Shown here: in pieces, positions 5,917-13,015 of the stretch
Layout: each line of letters begins with the position of its first letter
How positions within the stretch are numbered: the first letter of the stretch is position 1
Source: an uncultured Christensenellaceae bacterium
Lineage (GTDB): Bacteria; Bacillota; Clostridia; Christensenellales; Borkfalkiaceae
Assembly (NCBI GenBank): GCA_910586675.1
Contig: CAJUJO010000030.1
Coordinates: 1-19,274, forward strand
Direction: 5' to 3'
Length of the DNA: 19,274 nt
The notes under the pieces: generated by a model
Seen by the model: only the letters and a program-made list of their open reading frames with translations
What the model was told of the DNA's origin: nothing
The model's database searches: none
Made by a program: the position numbers and the translations under genes

Positions 5917-7148
5917 CCGTTTCCGAAACCTGTTCGCTTGCCAAGGCGAACGAACGCGCCATTGCGTACCGCTCGGAAGGGGAGCGAAATGCAATGCTCG
6001 CGCTCGCGGCGGAAGCGCTTGTTGGGCAAACAGATTTTATTTTGCGGGAAAACGCCGCCGACATTGTGGCGTGTTCGCGCGGCGAACAGTTCAAGGACAG
6101 GTTGCTTTTAACGCGCGGACGAATTGAAGCGATTGCCGAAGGGCTTAAAAAGCTTTGCGCGCTTGCTTGCCCCGTCGGGGAAGAAGTCGAGCGGTTCACG
6201 GCGCAATCGGGATTGGATATTACTCGCGTGCGCGTACCTTTCGGAACGGTCGGCATTATTTACGAAGCCCGCCCTAACGTTACGGCGGATGCGATCGGGC
6301 TTTGTATCAAGAGCGGAAACGCCGTTGTACTGCGCGGCAGCAAGGACGCGTTCCGTTCCAATGCGGCGATTGTCGGCACGATAAAGGCGGCGCTTCGTGG
6401 GGGCGATTTCAATTCCGAATTTATTCAGCTCATCGAGGACGGCACCCGCGAAGGCGCGGCAGAGTTCATGCGCCAGAAAAAATATATCGACGTTCTGATT
6501 CCCCGCGGAAACGCGTCGCTCATCAACAGCGCGCTGGAAAACGCGACCGTACCCGTCATCGAAACGGGCACGGGAAACTGCCATATATATTTGGAGAAAT
6601 CTGCGGATATTTCCAAATCTCTGTCCATTCTGATCAACGCAAAAACGCAGCGCACGAGCGTATGCAACGCCTGCGAAAGTCTTGTCGCGGACAGGGCGTT
6701 TGCGGAAAAATATCTTGGCGAAGTTGTCGCGGCATTGCGGGAGAGGGGCGTGGAAATCGTCGGAGACGAATATTCCCGCTCTCTATGCTCTGAAATTTCG
6801 CCCGCTTCGGAAGAAGATTATTTCACCGAATTTTTATCGCTGAAAATATCTGTCAAGACGGTGGAAGGAATCGATGAGGCGATAGATTTTATCAATGGGC
6901 ATTCCACGGGGCACAGCGAGGCGATTATCACGGAAGACGAAGCCGCAGCCGAGCGGTTTCTACGGGAAATCGATTCGGCATGCGTTTACGTAAACGCGTC
7001 AACCCGCTTCACGGACGGCTTTGAGTTCGGATTCGGCGCGGAAATGGGCATCTCTACGCAAAAGCTGCATGCGCGCGGACCGATGGGGCTGCGGGAATTG
7101 ACCTCATACAAATATATCGTCCGCGGAAACGGGCAAATCAGAAAATAA
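5913..7148 (+). CDS. proA: Gamma-glutamyl phosphate reductase (glutamate-5-semialdehyde dehydrogenase)
   Basis: Second step of proline synthesis: NADPH-dependent reduction of gamma-glutamyl phosphate to glutamate semialdehyde. The 411-residue protein shows the ALDH-superfamily layout, with VPFGTVGIIYEARPNVTADA (about 108-126), the cofactor-binding KSGNAVVLRGSKDA, and the catalytic-cysteine segment TQRTSVCNACE (C251 expected to be the nucleophile). The C-terminal segment has NGHSTGHSEAI and FGAEMGISTQKLHARGPMGL. Start ATG at 5913 overlaps yebC as ATGA, with AGAGG at 5901-5905 as ribosome binding site, implying translational coupling. The usual partner proB (glutamate 5-kinase) is not beside it; the flanking genes are yebC and a Nudix gene. 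A strong terminator follows directly. Confidence 0.96.
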   Translation: MTVSETCSLAKANERAIAYRSEGERNAMLALAAEALVGQTDFILRENAADIVACSRGEQFKDRLLLTRGRIEAIAEGLKKLCALACPVGEEVERFTAQSGLDITRVRVPFGTVGIIYEARPNVTADAIGLCIKSGNAVVLRGSKDAFRSNAAIVGTIKAALRGGDFNSEFIQLIEDGTREGAAEFMRQKKYIDVLIPRGNASLINSALENATVPVIETGTGNCHIYLEKSADISKSLSILINAKTQRTSVCNACESLVADRAFAEKYLGEVVAALRERGVEIVGDEYSRSLCSEISPASEEDYFTEFLSLKISVKTVEGIDEAIDFINGHSTGHSEAIITEDEAAAERFLREIDSACVYVNASTRFTDGFEFGFGAEMGISTQKLHARGPMGLRELTSYKYIVRGNGQIRK

Positions 7149-7183
7149 AAAAGCTGTTTCTCCTGGTGGGGAACAGCTTTTTT
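7147..7183. terminator. Bidirectional terminator between proA and the Nudix gene
   Basis: AAAAAAGCTGTT (7147-7158) pairs with AACAGCTTTTTT (7172-7183). The stem continues inward through CTCC/GGGG to a TGGT loop. With an A tract on one side and a T tract on the other it can end transcription both ways, as expected between the convergent genes at 5913-7148 (+) and 7192-7683 (-). Confidence 0.85.
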
Positions 7184-7191
7184 ATTGCCGT

Positions 7192-7683
7192 TTATTTCTT
7201 TTTACCGAGCTCGCCGAGCGCCGCATTCAAAAAATATTCCGCCGTGGAATTTTTCCTGATAAGCGCTTTGGCTTCTTCGGGCGAGCACCAGCGCGCTTCG
7301 TCCAATTCTTCGTTTACCTTGATTGCGCCGTCCTCAGCCGTTACGACGAAGTTAAGCATGAGCACGTCGTGCGCTTCGTGATAGCGCGAGGCAACGTACC
7401 GCCATTTGATTGCCGTTAGCTGCGTTTCTTCTTTCAGCTCGCGGGGAATGGACTTTTCCGCATTTTCTCCTTTTTTCACGTAACCTGCGATCAAAGTGTA
7501 GTCGTCTTCGTTTTTATGCTTTGCGAGCAGAATTTTATCTTCCGCACGATTTACCACCGTCATGGAAACCGCGACGGGGAATAGCGGGAATTTATACTGT
7601 CCGCATTTAGCGCAATAGGGTACGAGTCCTTCGTTTTCCAAAAAACGCAGAGCCAGTTTTTCTCCGCAATCTCTACAATACAT
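7192..7683 (-). CDS. Nudix hydrolase with N-terminal zinc ribbon (NudC-like)
   Basis: A 163-residue Nudix hydrolase, expected to cleave a nucleoside diphosphate linked to another moiety. Cys3, Cys6, Cys24 and Cys27 form a zinc ribbon (MYCRDCGEK, PYCAKCGQYKFP) like that of NudC-type NADH pyrophosphatases. The Nudix box starts at G67 (GYVKKGENAEKSIP, then RELKEETQL). All catalytic Glu/Arg positions are kept, but the usual Gly near the end (EExGU) is Gln88. The SQPWPFP signature that marks true NADH pyrophosphatases is not visible, so the substrate is uncertain. The ATG (7683-7681) has GGAGG eight bases upstream on its strand. It has its own promoter (7756-7784) and shares the terminator at 7147-7183 with proA. 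Confidence 0.9.
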   Translation of the reverse strand: MYCRDCGEKLALRFLENEGLVPYCAKCGQYKFPLFPVAVSMTVVNRAEDKILLAKHKNEDDYTLIAGYVKKGENAEKSIPRELKEETQLTAIKWRYVASRYHEAHDVLMLNFVVTAEDGAIKVNEELDEARWCSPEEAKALIRKNSTAEYFLNAALGELGKKK

Positions 7684-7755
7684 ATATCAAACCTCCGTGG
7701 GCGATTTTCGGCGTGCAACCGTTTGTTGTTGGAAAAATATTTAATCGTTTTTTAT

Positions 7756-7784
7756 ATTTTACGCCTATTGCGGGAAATTGTCAA
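7756..7784 (-). promoter_or_regulatory. Sigma-A promoter of the Nudix gene
   Basis: On the minus strand TTGACA (complement of 7779-7784) and TAAAAT (complement of 7756-7761) are separated by exactly 17 bp, about 65 bases upstream of the Nudix start codon. Confidence 0.75.
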
Positions 7785-7903
7785 CCGCTTTGTGTGAAAG
7801 ACAGGCAAAACCGTGGTAAAATATAGCAAATAACTGTCATAAAATAAAGTGCTGTGCCCGCTCCGCAGGAAAAAACGGAAAGCGGAAATTTACCTTTCTG
7901 GGC
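7785..7903. other. Non-coding stretch in the Nudix-purA divergent region
   Basis: The whole gap between the two divergent genes is 326 bases (7684-8009) and holds no gene. Besides the two promoters, this part contains an imperfect hairpin (CCGCTCCG at 7858-7865 with CGGAAAGCGG at 7876-7885) just upstream of the purA -35 box. It has no T tract. I see no known riboswitch in it. Confidence 0.4.
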
Positions 7904-7933
7904 TTGACAACGTCGTTATTATTATAGTATAAT
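7904..7933 (+). promoter_or_regulatory. Sigma-A promoter of the purA operon
   Basis: TTGACA at 7904-7909 and a perfect TATAAT at 7928-7933 with an 18-bp spacer. The predicted start near 7940 gives a leader of about 70 nt. Confidence 0.8.
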
Positions 7934-7950
7934 AAAATGTATTTTTATGG

Positions 7951-7988
7951 CGTAAAAATCATTCGTTTATGCGGCGAAATTTTTTACG
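7951..7988 (+). promoter_or_regulatory. Inverted repeat in the purA leader
   Basis: CGTAAAAA (7951-7958) is complementary to TTTTTACG (7981-7988), and TTCG (7962-7965) to CGAA (7975-7978). A short internal mismatch separates the two parts, around a nine-base loop. It lies between the promoter and the AAGGAG site of purA, so it could be a repressor operator or an RNA hairpin. It does not match a riboswitch that I know. Confidence 0.4.
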
Positions 7989-8009
7989 GAAAACAAGGAG
8001 AAAAGGAAA

Positions 8010-9281
8010 ATGCTTACTTCTATTTGCGGGATCAACTGGGGCGATGAAGGCAAGGGAAGAATGGTCGATCTTTTATCGCGCGAGTACGACGTGGTGTGCC
8101 GCTATCAAGGCGGAAACAACGCGGGGCATACGGTTATCAACGAGAGGGGGAAATTCGTTCTCAATCTTCTCCCTTCCGGCATTTTGAGGGAGAACGTCGT
8201 AAACGTGCTCGGAAACGGCATGGTCGTGGACGTCAAGCATTTATTCGAAGAAGCGGGGCGGCTTCGGGAGCAGGGCATTTCCATCACGCCCGAAAATCTG
8301 AAAATAAGCGACAGGGCGGTCATCACCATGCCTTATCACGTGCTGATGGATTGCCTCGAAGAGGAGCGCCTCGCCGATAAAAAGTTCGGTTCCACCCGCC
8401 GCGGGATCGCGCCCGTTTATGCCGATAAATATATGAAAAAAGCCTTCCGTATGGGGGAGCTTCTCAATCCGGATTTGCTTTACAAGCGCGTGAAGGATAT
8501 CGTGGAATGGAAAAATCTTACCGTTTCGGGCGGATACGATCACGCGCCTATCACCGTTGACGAAGTGATTGCTTATATTGAAACGTACGGTAAGCCGTTT
8601 AAGGACTATATCTGCGACGTCGGCTTATATTTGAACGAAGCGAATAAGGCGGGCAAGAAAATCATGTTCGAAGCGCAGCTCGGCGCCCTACGGGATATAG
8701 ATTTCGGCATTTACCCGTATACTTCCAGTTCTTCCACAATCGCGGCGTATGCGCCCATCGGCGCGGGCGTACCCAATTTGAAATTGGATAAATCCATCGG
8801 AATCATGAAAGCCTATTCCACATGCGTGGGAGAAGGACCGTTTACCGCCGAATACTTCGGCGAGAAGGCGGAAAAGCTCCGCGCTGCGGGCGGAGAATAC
8901 GGCGCTGCGACGGGCAGACCGAGAAGAGTGGGGCCCTTCGACGTCGTGGCGTCCCGTTACGGGATCCGTTGTCAGGGAGCGGACGAAATCGCGCTCACAA
9001 AGCTCGACGTGCTTTCGGGGCACGAGGAGCTGGAAATCTGCACGGCTTACGAGCTGGACGGGAAAATCATTCACGAATTTCCCTTTACCGACGTACTCGA
9101 TAAGTGTAAGCCCGTCTTTGAAAAGATCAAAGGCTGGAATTGCGATATTTCCAAATGCCGCAAAAAAGAGGATCTCCCTGCGGAAGCGATTGCCTATATC
9201 CGTTATCTCGAGGAGGCGTGCGATTGCAAAATTACATACGTTTCCGTCGGCGCGGAGCGCGAAGCATACGTAAAATTTTAA
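8010..9281 (+). CDS. purA: Adenylosuccinate synthetase
   Basis: GTP-dependent first step from IMP to AMP: joins aspartate to IMP. The 423-residue sequence has the P-loop-like WGDEGKG (10-16) with its catalytic Asp, QGGNNAGHTV (about 34-43), STRRGIAPVYADKYMKKAFRMG, and GGEYGAATGRPRRVGPFDVV. In place of the common GAQWGDEGKG the N-terminal motif reads CGINWGDEGKG, as I recall from some clostridial PurA proteins. Start ATG at 8010 follows AAGGAG (7995-8000). It begins a tight run of six same-strand genes, with dapF starting six bases after its stop. Expression is driven by the 7904-7933 promoter and may be modulated by the inverted repeat in the leader. Confidence 0.97.
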   Translation: MLTSICGINWGDEGKGRMVDLLSREYDVVCRYQGGNNAGHTVINERGKFVLNLLPSGILRENVVNVLGNGMVVDVKHLFEEAGRLREQGISITPENLKISDRAVITMPYHVLMDCLEEERLADKKFGSTRRGIAPVYADKYMKKAFRMGELLNPDLLYKRVKDIVEWKNLTVSGGYDHAPITVDEVIAYIETYGKPFKDYICDVGLYLNEANKAGKKIMFEAQLGALRDIDFGIYPYTSSSSTIAAYAPIGAGVPNLKLDKSIGIMKAYSTCVGEGPFTAEYFGEKAEKLRAAGGEYGAATGRPRRVGPFDVVASRYGIRCQGADEIALTKLDVLSGHEELEICTAYELDGKIIHEFPFTDVLDKCKPVFEKIKGWNCDISKCRKKEDLPAEAIAYIRYLEEACDCKITYVSVGAEREAYVKF

Positions 9282-9287
9282 GAGAAC

Positions 9288-10124
9288 ATGTTGAAAAAGT
9301 TTTATAAGATGCACGGCATCGGGAACGACTATATCTATTTCGACTGCTTCGGGGAAGAGCTCACCGACCCGCGCGGCGCGGCGGTAACGCTTTCGGACAG
9401 GCACTTTTCCGTCGGGGGCGACGGCGTCGTCATGATTTGCAAGAGCGATTGCGCGGACGCAAAAATGCGCATGTTTAACGCCGACGGTAGCGAGGGCAAA
9501 ATGTGCGGAAATGCTATCCGCTGCGTGGGGAAATTTCTGTATGAAATAAAGGGAGTTAAAAAAACCGTTTTGACTGTGGAAACGTTAAGCGGGATAAAGA
9601 CGCTTGCGTTGAATGTTTCGGGTGAAAAGGTTTTGTCGGTTACCGTCGATATGGGGCGGGCGGAACTCTGTCCTTCTGAAATTCCCGCGCGACTCGATTT
9701 TCCTCGCGCGGTCGGCGTTCCGCTCACCGTCGGCGGCAGAGAATATTGCGTTACATGCGTTTCCATGGGAAATCCTCATTGCGTCGTATTCGAGGATCCC
9801 GATGCGTTGGAAATCGAAAGGGTAGGACCGTTGTTTGAAAATCATCCCGTCTTTCCCGAACGGGTCAATACGGAATTTGTAAAAGTAACGGGGCGGAATA
9901 AACTTAAAATGCGCGTATGGGAGCGCGGCAGCGGGGAAACGCTCGCCTGTGGCACCGGCGCGTGCGCTTCCGCCGTCGCCGCCGTTTTGAACGGTTTGTG
10001 TGATAAGAACGCGGAAATTACCGTCTGTCTTCGCGGCGGAGATCTTATCGTAAAATATACAGACGAAGCGGTTTTCATGACGGGCGGCGCGGAATTCGCG
10101 TTTGTTGGAGAAGTCGAATTTTAA
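9288..10124 (+). CDS. dapF: Diaminopimelate epimerase
   Basis: Converts LL-diaminopimelate to the meso form for peptidoglycan and lysine, a PLP-independent two-base epimerase. In 278 residues it shows KMHGIGNDYIYFDC at the N-terminus, NADGSEGKMCGNAIRCV with catalytic Cys73, and ETLACGTGACAS with catalytic Cys221. The second half repeats the fold of the first. ATG at 9288 lies six bases after the purA stop with only a weak AAGAGA upstream, so translation may rely on coupling. DapL, which makes its substrate, is encoded two genes downstream, past pyrG. Confidence 0.97.
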   Translation: MLKKFYKMHGIGNDYIYFDCFGEELTDPRGAAVTLSDRHFSVGGDGVVMICKSDCADAKMRMFNADGSEGKMCGNAIRCVGKFLYEIKGVKKTVLTVETLSGIKTLALNVSGEKVLSVTVDMGRAELCPSEIPARLDFPRAVGVPLTVGGREYCVTCVSMGNPHCVVFEDPDALEIERVGPLFENHPVFPERVNTEFVKVTGRNKLKMRVWERGSGETLACGTGACASAVAAVLNGLCDKNAEITVCLRGGDLIVKYTDEAVFMTGGAEFAFVGEVEF

Positions 10125-10153
10125 TTGCGGAAAAAATCAGAGGTGAAATACAC

Positions 10154-11758
10154 ATGACGAAGTATATCTTTGTAACGGGCGGCGTTGTTTCCGGTTTAGG
10201 CAAGGGCATCACGGCGGCGTCTTTGGGCAGACTTTTGAAGATGCGTGGGTATAAGGTGGCTTCCCAGAAGCTCGACCCCTATATCAATATCGACCCCGGC
10301 ACGATGAGTCCTTTTCAGCACGGCGAAGTTTTCGTAACGGAGGACGGCGCGGAAACCGACCTCGATTTGGGGCATTACGAGCGGTTTATTGACGAAAACC
10401 TCAATAAATTCTCCAACCTTACCACGGGGAAGGTATATTGGAACGTCCTCAATAAAGAGCGGAACGGCGAATATCTCGGGCAGACCGTGCAGGTTATTCC
10501 TCACGTTACCAACGAGATCAAATCGTTTATTTATCAGGTGGGGAAGACGACGGGCGCGGACATCGTCATTACCGAAATCGGCGGTACGACGGGCGACATC
10601 GAAAGCCAGCCTTTCATCGAAGCCATTCGTCAGGTTTCACGCGAAGTAGGGAGGGATAATTGCTGTTTTATTCACGTAACCCTCGTGCCCTATATTTCCG
10701 GATCCTGCGAATTCAAGAGCAAGCCGACCCAACATTCCGTGAAAGAATTGCAGGGGATGGGGATTTCTCCCGACATCATCGTCGCCCGCGTAGACGAGCC
10801 GATGCCTGAAAGTATTAGGGAAAAGATTGCAATGTTCTGTAACGTCGCGCCCGAGTGCTGCATCGAAAATCTCACTGTCCCCGTACTTTACGAAGCGCCC
10901 ATGATGCTGGAAAAGAGCAATCTTTCCACTACCGTTTGTAAGATACTGCACCTTGACGCGGGAAAGATTGATTTGACTGAGTGGGAGGATATGCTTGCGC
11001 GCATTCATGCGCGCAGCAAGCGCGTGAAAATTGCCATTTGCGGCAAGTATGTTCAGCTTCACGACGCGTATCTTTCCATTGCCGAAGCGCTCGCGCACGG
11101 CGGCTACGAAACGGGTGCCAAAGTGGACATCGAATGGATCGACACGGAAACAATCACGGCAGAAAACGTGGAAGCGCTTCTTAAAGAGGTGGACGGCGTG
11201 CTTGTGCCGGGCGGGTTCGGCAATCGCGGAATTGAAGGGAAAATCCTTGCGTGCAAGTATGCACGCGAACATAACATTCCCTATTTCGGAATTTGTCTCG
11301 GAATGCAGATCGCCGTCATCGAGTACGCGCGCAGCGTTCTCGGCATAGCCGACGCACATTCTTCGGAGTTCTTCCCCGAAGGTAAAAATTCCGTCATCGA
11401 CCTTATGCCCGATCAGTACGGCGTGAAGATGGGGGGGACCATGCGTCTCGGCGCGTATCCCTGCAAGGTGCTGGGCAGGCGCATGAAGGAAGCATATAAG
11501 AGCGATCTCGTTTCCGAACGCCACCGCCACCGTTTCGAGTTCAATAACGATTATAGGGAGCAGTTTGAAAAGAACGGCATGACCATTGCGGGCACTTCGC
11601 CCGACGGTTTGCTCTGCGAGGCGGTGGAGTGCGATAAAAACGACTTTTTCGTCGGCGTGCAGTTTCACCCTGAATTCAAATCCCGCCCCAATAACGCGCA
11701 TCCGCTCTTCCGCGAATTCGTTCGTTATGCGGGAAAACACGCGCAGAAAAAGAAATAA
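10154..11758 (+). CDS. pyrG: CTP synthase
   Basis: Glutamine-dependent amination of UTP to CTP. The 534-residue protein has the N-terminal synthase domain (about 1-265), with KYIFVTGGVVSGLGKGITAAS, QKLDPYINIDPGTMSPFQHGE and EIGGTTGDIES. The C-terminal class I glutaminase domain has GGFGNRGIEGK, PYFGICLGMQ (nucleophile Cys381) and VQFHPEF (His505, Glu507). ATG at 10154 follows AGAGGTGA (10139-10146). It lies between dapF and dapL, 29 bases after the first and 47 before the second. No pyrG attenuator (initial GGGC plus terminator, as in Bacillus) is visible upstream, which fits an internal operon position. Confidence 0.98.
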   Translation: MTKYIFVTGGVVSGLGKGITAASLGRLLKMRGYKVASQKLDPYINIDPGTMSPFQHGEVFVTEDGAETDLDLGHYERFIDENLNKFSNLTTGKVYWNVLNKERNGEYLGQTVQVIPHVTNEIKSFIYQVGKTTGADIVITEIGGTTGDIESQPFIEAIRQVSREVGRDNCCFIHVTLVPYISGSCEFKSKPTQHSVKELQGMGISPDIIVARVDEPMPESIREKIAMFCNVAPECCIENLTVPVLYEAPMMLEKSNLSTTVCKILHLDAGKIDLTEWEDMLARIHARSKRVKIAICGKYVQLHDAYLSIAEALAHGGYETGAKVDIEWIDTETITAENVEALLKEVDGVLVPGGFGNRGIEGKILACKYAREHNIPYFGICLGMQIAVIEYARSVLGIADAHSSEFFPEGKNSVIDLMPDQYGVKMGGTMRLGAYPCKVLGRRMKEAYKSDLVSERHRHRFEFNNDYREQFEKNGMTIAGTSPDGLLCEAVECDKNDFFVGVQFHPEFKSRPNNAHPLFREFVRYAGKHAQKKK

Positions 11759-11780
11759 GAAATAAGAAATAAGATTTCTT
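11752..11780. repeat. Tandem heptamer across the pyrG stop, with small hairpin
   Basis: GAAATAA occurs three times in perfect tandem at 11752-11772, and the first copy contains the pyrG stop codon. The last copy also forms AAGAAAT/ATTTCTT, a 7-bp stem with a 3-base loop (11764-11780). No T tract follows, so it is not an evident terminator. Confidence 0.7.
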
Positions 11781-11805
11781 CCGCTCGGAGGAAAAGGGCT
11801 ACGGC

Positions 11806-13005
11806 ATGAAAATAAACGAAAATTTTCTTAACTTAAAGGATAGCTATTTGTTTGCGACGGTCGGAAAGAAGACGACCGCATATAAAACGGCACACCCCGA
11901 TAGGGACGTAATCCGTCTGAGCATCGGGGATGTAACGCTTCCGCTCGCGCCCGTCGTGATCGATGCGATGCACCGCGCGGTGGACGAAATGTCCCGCAAA
12001 GAAACGTTCAAGGGGTACGGTCCCGACCAATATTGCTACGGTTATGAAAGCTTATTGACTTCCATCAAAGACAGTTACCGACGCAAAGGCGTTTCGCTGG
12101 AAAGCTCGGAAATTTTTATTTCAGACGGCGCGAAGTCCGATTGCGGCAATATTCTGGATATATTCTCTGCGGACAATACCGTTCTCGTGCCCGATCCCGT
12201 TTATCCCGTATATGTGGATACCAATATCATGGCGGGGCGTAGAATTATCTTTGCGGATGCGAACGAGCAGAACGGGTTTCTTCCCATGCCCGACAAAAAG
12301 GTAAAAGCGGACATTATTTATATCTGTTCACCCAACAATCCCACCGGCGCGGCATATTCCAAAGCGCAGCTGAAAGAATGGGTGGACTATGCGCTTGCGA
12401 ACAAAGCGGTGATTCTTTACGACGCCGCGTACGAATATTTTGTGGACGACGATTCTCTCGCGCGGAGCATTTATCAGATCGAAGGCGCGAAGGAATGCGC
12501 GATCGAGCTGTGCTCCTATTCCAAGACGGCGGGCTTTACGGGGGTTCGCTGCGGGTATACGGTCGTTCCGCAGGCATTATTGCGCGGGGGAGTTTCCCTT
12601 AACAAGCTATGGGCGAGAAGACAGTCCACCAAATTCAACGGCGTTTCTTATGTTACGCAAATGGGAGCCGCCGCTGTTTTTACCGAGGAGGGGGAGCGGC
12701 AAATCAAAGAGAATCTTGCATATTATCGCCGCAACGCGCATATGATTTCTGACTGCCTGAACGAGCTCGGCATTTGGTATACGGGCGGGAAAAATTCGCC
12801 GTATATCTGGATGAAATGTCCTAACGGATATGACAGCTGGGCTTTTTTCGATTATCTTTTGGAAGAGGCAAATGTGGTAGGAACGCCGGGAAGCGGTTTT
12901 GGTGCCAACGGCGAAGGCTTTTTCCGTTTGACGGCGTTCGGCAGCGAAGAAAACACGCGTGAAGCGTGCCGTCGGATTAAAAATTTACTGATAAATCGCA
13001 ACTGA
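11806..13005 (+). CDS. dapL: LL-diaminopimelate aminotransferase
   Basis: PLP enzyme that converts tetrahydrodipicolinate directly to LL-DAP with glutamate as amino donor, bypassing the succinylase and acetylase routes. The 399-residue protein begins MKINENFLNLKDSYLFATVGKK in DapL fashion. It keeps RLSIGDVTLPL, GYGPDQYCYGYESL, FISDGAKSDCGNI, DPVYPVYVDTNIMAGR, CSPNNPTGA and the PLP-lysine segment CSYSKTAGFTGVRCGY. These fit DapL better than general fold-type I aminotransferases. Start ATG at 11806 follows GGAGGAAAAGGG. With dapF two genes upstream, it supplies the last two steps to meso-DAP. malQ follows ten bases after the stop. Confidence 0.93.
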   Translation: MKINENFLNLKDSYLFATVGKKTTAYKTAHPDRDVIRLSIGDVTLPLAPVVIDAMHRAVDEMSRKETFKGYGPDQYCYGYESLLTSIKDSYRRKGVSLESSEIFISDGAKSDCGNILDIFSADNTVLVPDPVYPVYVDTNIMAGRRIIFADANEQNGFLPMPDKKVKADIIYICSPNNPTGAAYSKAQLKEWVDYALANKAVILYDAAYEYFVDDDSLARSIYQIEGAKECAIELCSYSKTAGFTGVRCGYTVVPQALLRGGVSLNKLWARRQSTKFNGVSYVTQMGAAAVFTEEGERQIKENLAYYRRNAHMISDCLNELGIWYTGGKNSPYIWMKCPNGYDSWAFFDYLLEEANVVGTPGSGFGANGEGFFRLTAFGSEENTREACRRIKNLLINRN

Positions 13006-13015
13006 TCGGAGAATT

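Noticed and set aside
7850..8009. Purine riboswitch before purA
   Set aside because: No purine riboswitch core or associated terminator is readable; only a simple imperfect palindrome is present.
10080..10153. pyrG transcriptional attenuator
   Set aside because: The 29-base gap holds no hairpin with a T tract and no promoter with an initial GGGC.
10637..11740. 367-residue minus-strand frame opposite pyrG
   Set aside because: It is antisense to conserved CTP synthase, with no recognisable domain.
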